Shown: positions 50,442 through 50,479 of the stretch, piece after piece
Position numbering within the stretch: position 1 is the first letter of the stretch
Layout: every line of letters begins with the position of its first letter
Source of the DNA: Acidobacteriota bacterium
GTDB lineage: Bacteria; Acidobacteriota; UBA4820; DSQY01
Direction: 5' to 3'
Assembly (NCBI GenBank): GCA_021787565.1
Contig: JAJYLT010000027.1
Coordinates: forward strand, 1 to 50,479
Length of the DNA: 50,479 bases
Position numbers and translations under genes: made by a program
The notes under the pieces: model-generated
What the model was told of the DNA's origin: nothing
The model's input: only the letters and a program-made list of their open reading frames with translations
Database searches by the model: none

Positions 50442-50475
50442 GGAAACCTGAGGGGCGAAGCCCCGAAGGTTTTCC
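50442..50475. other. Imperfect hairpin at window edge
   Basis: GGAAACCT at 50442 pairs with AGGTTTTCC near 50475, and GGGGC pairs with GCCCC inside around a GAA loop. It follows the 18-bp repeats and could be part of the same mobile-element border. Confidence 0.4.
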
Positions 50476-50479
50476 AAGC

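Larger units (their letters stand above)
50178..50479. other. Gene-free right edge with repeat and hairpin
   Basis: These 302 bases contain the leader of the ABC exporter operon, an 18-bp direct repeat (50368-50411) and a hairpin (50442-50475). No gene is supported before the window ends. Confidence 0.6.

Noticed and set aside
1-50479. tRNA, rRNA or known riboswitch
   Set aside because: I looked for TPsiC-loop-like GTTCGA motifs with cloverleaf partners and for known leader motifs in all spacers and found none convincing; a covariance-model search would settle it.

Overview
The window is a strongly GC-rich, gene-dense bacterial chromosome segment. It has 43 protein-coding genes that I consider real, one of them cut by the left edge, plus three decayed or doubtful fragments. 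I saw no rRNA, tRNA, CRISPR array, prophage or complete insertion sequence. The organism is Gram-negative: it carries a lipid A L-Ara4N operon, an Omp85 barrel protein and secreted peptidases. The mix of an S46 dipeptidyl peptidase, an S53 sedolisin with an Ig-like tail, the MEP isoprenoid pathway, three-subunit PntAB and cytidylate-kinase-like proteins suggests an Acidobacteriota member or something similar. That assignment is an inference from gene content and codon style, not a proven placement.

Layout. 1-3000: tail of a DUF4346 protein, a 39-residue Lys-rich protein, a nitronate monooxygenase-like flavoprotein and a UPF0178 protein. 3021-8111: secreted S46 peptidase, a bidirectional hairpin terminator, and the overlapping pntAA-pntAB-pntB transhydrogenase operon. 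8272-8960: a 147-bp dispersed repeat and a decayed gene start. 8958-14563: TauE/SafE exporter with its DUF1634 partner, a cytidylate-kinase-like/BON protein with a clear promoter, an MFS drug exporter and a secreted C45-type Ntn hydrolase. 14690-19875: HI0933-type flavoprotein, a heptamer tandem array, the sedolisin and a LOG-family protein. 19982-27778: second copy of the 147-bp repeat, the broken tail of an SDR gene, an NRDE protein, two SDR enzymes, a second cytidylate-kinase-like protein, ddl, ispG and an internally shortened CorA, with a second dispersed repeat family (78 bp) between genes.

28230-36725 is a seven-gene operon for 4-amino-4-deoxy-L-arabinose modification of lipid A: two ArnT-like glycosyltransferases, arnB, arnC, the two halves of arnA as separate genes, and arnD. 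It should turn UDP-glucuronate into undecaprenyl-phosphate-L-Ara4N and transfer the sugar to lipid A, which normally lowers binding of cationic antimicrobial peptides. ugd and arnE/F are not in the window.

36910-44491 is a six-gene leftward operon: YhaM-like OB/HD nuclease, TusA-like protein, GNAT acetyltransferase, a helicase-exonuclease in which the MrfA and MrfB parts are one chain, a TIGR01777 epimerase-like protein with a collapsed SRPBCC domain, and an Omp85 protein. 44705-50177 holds a secreted small protein with a strong terminator, a tightly overlapping ferredoxin/ABC-ATPase/patatin trio, a small membrane protein and an ABC-2 exporter pair. The right edge has an 18-bp direct repeat and a hairpin that may be the border of an insertion sequence.

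The least expected items are the MrfA-MrfB fusion and its operon, the split-ArnA operon, two in-frame internal deletions (CorA and TIGR01777), and two families of intergenic repeats.
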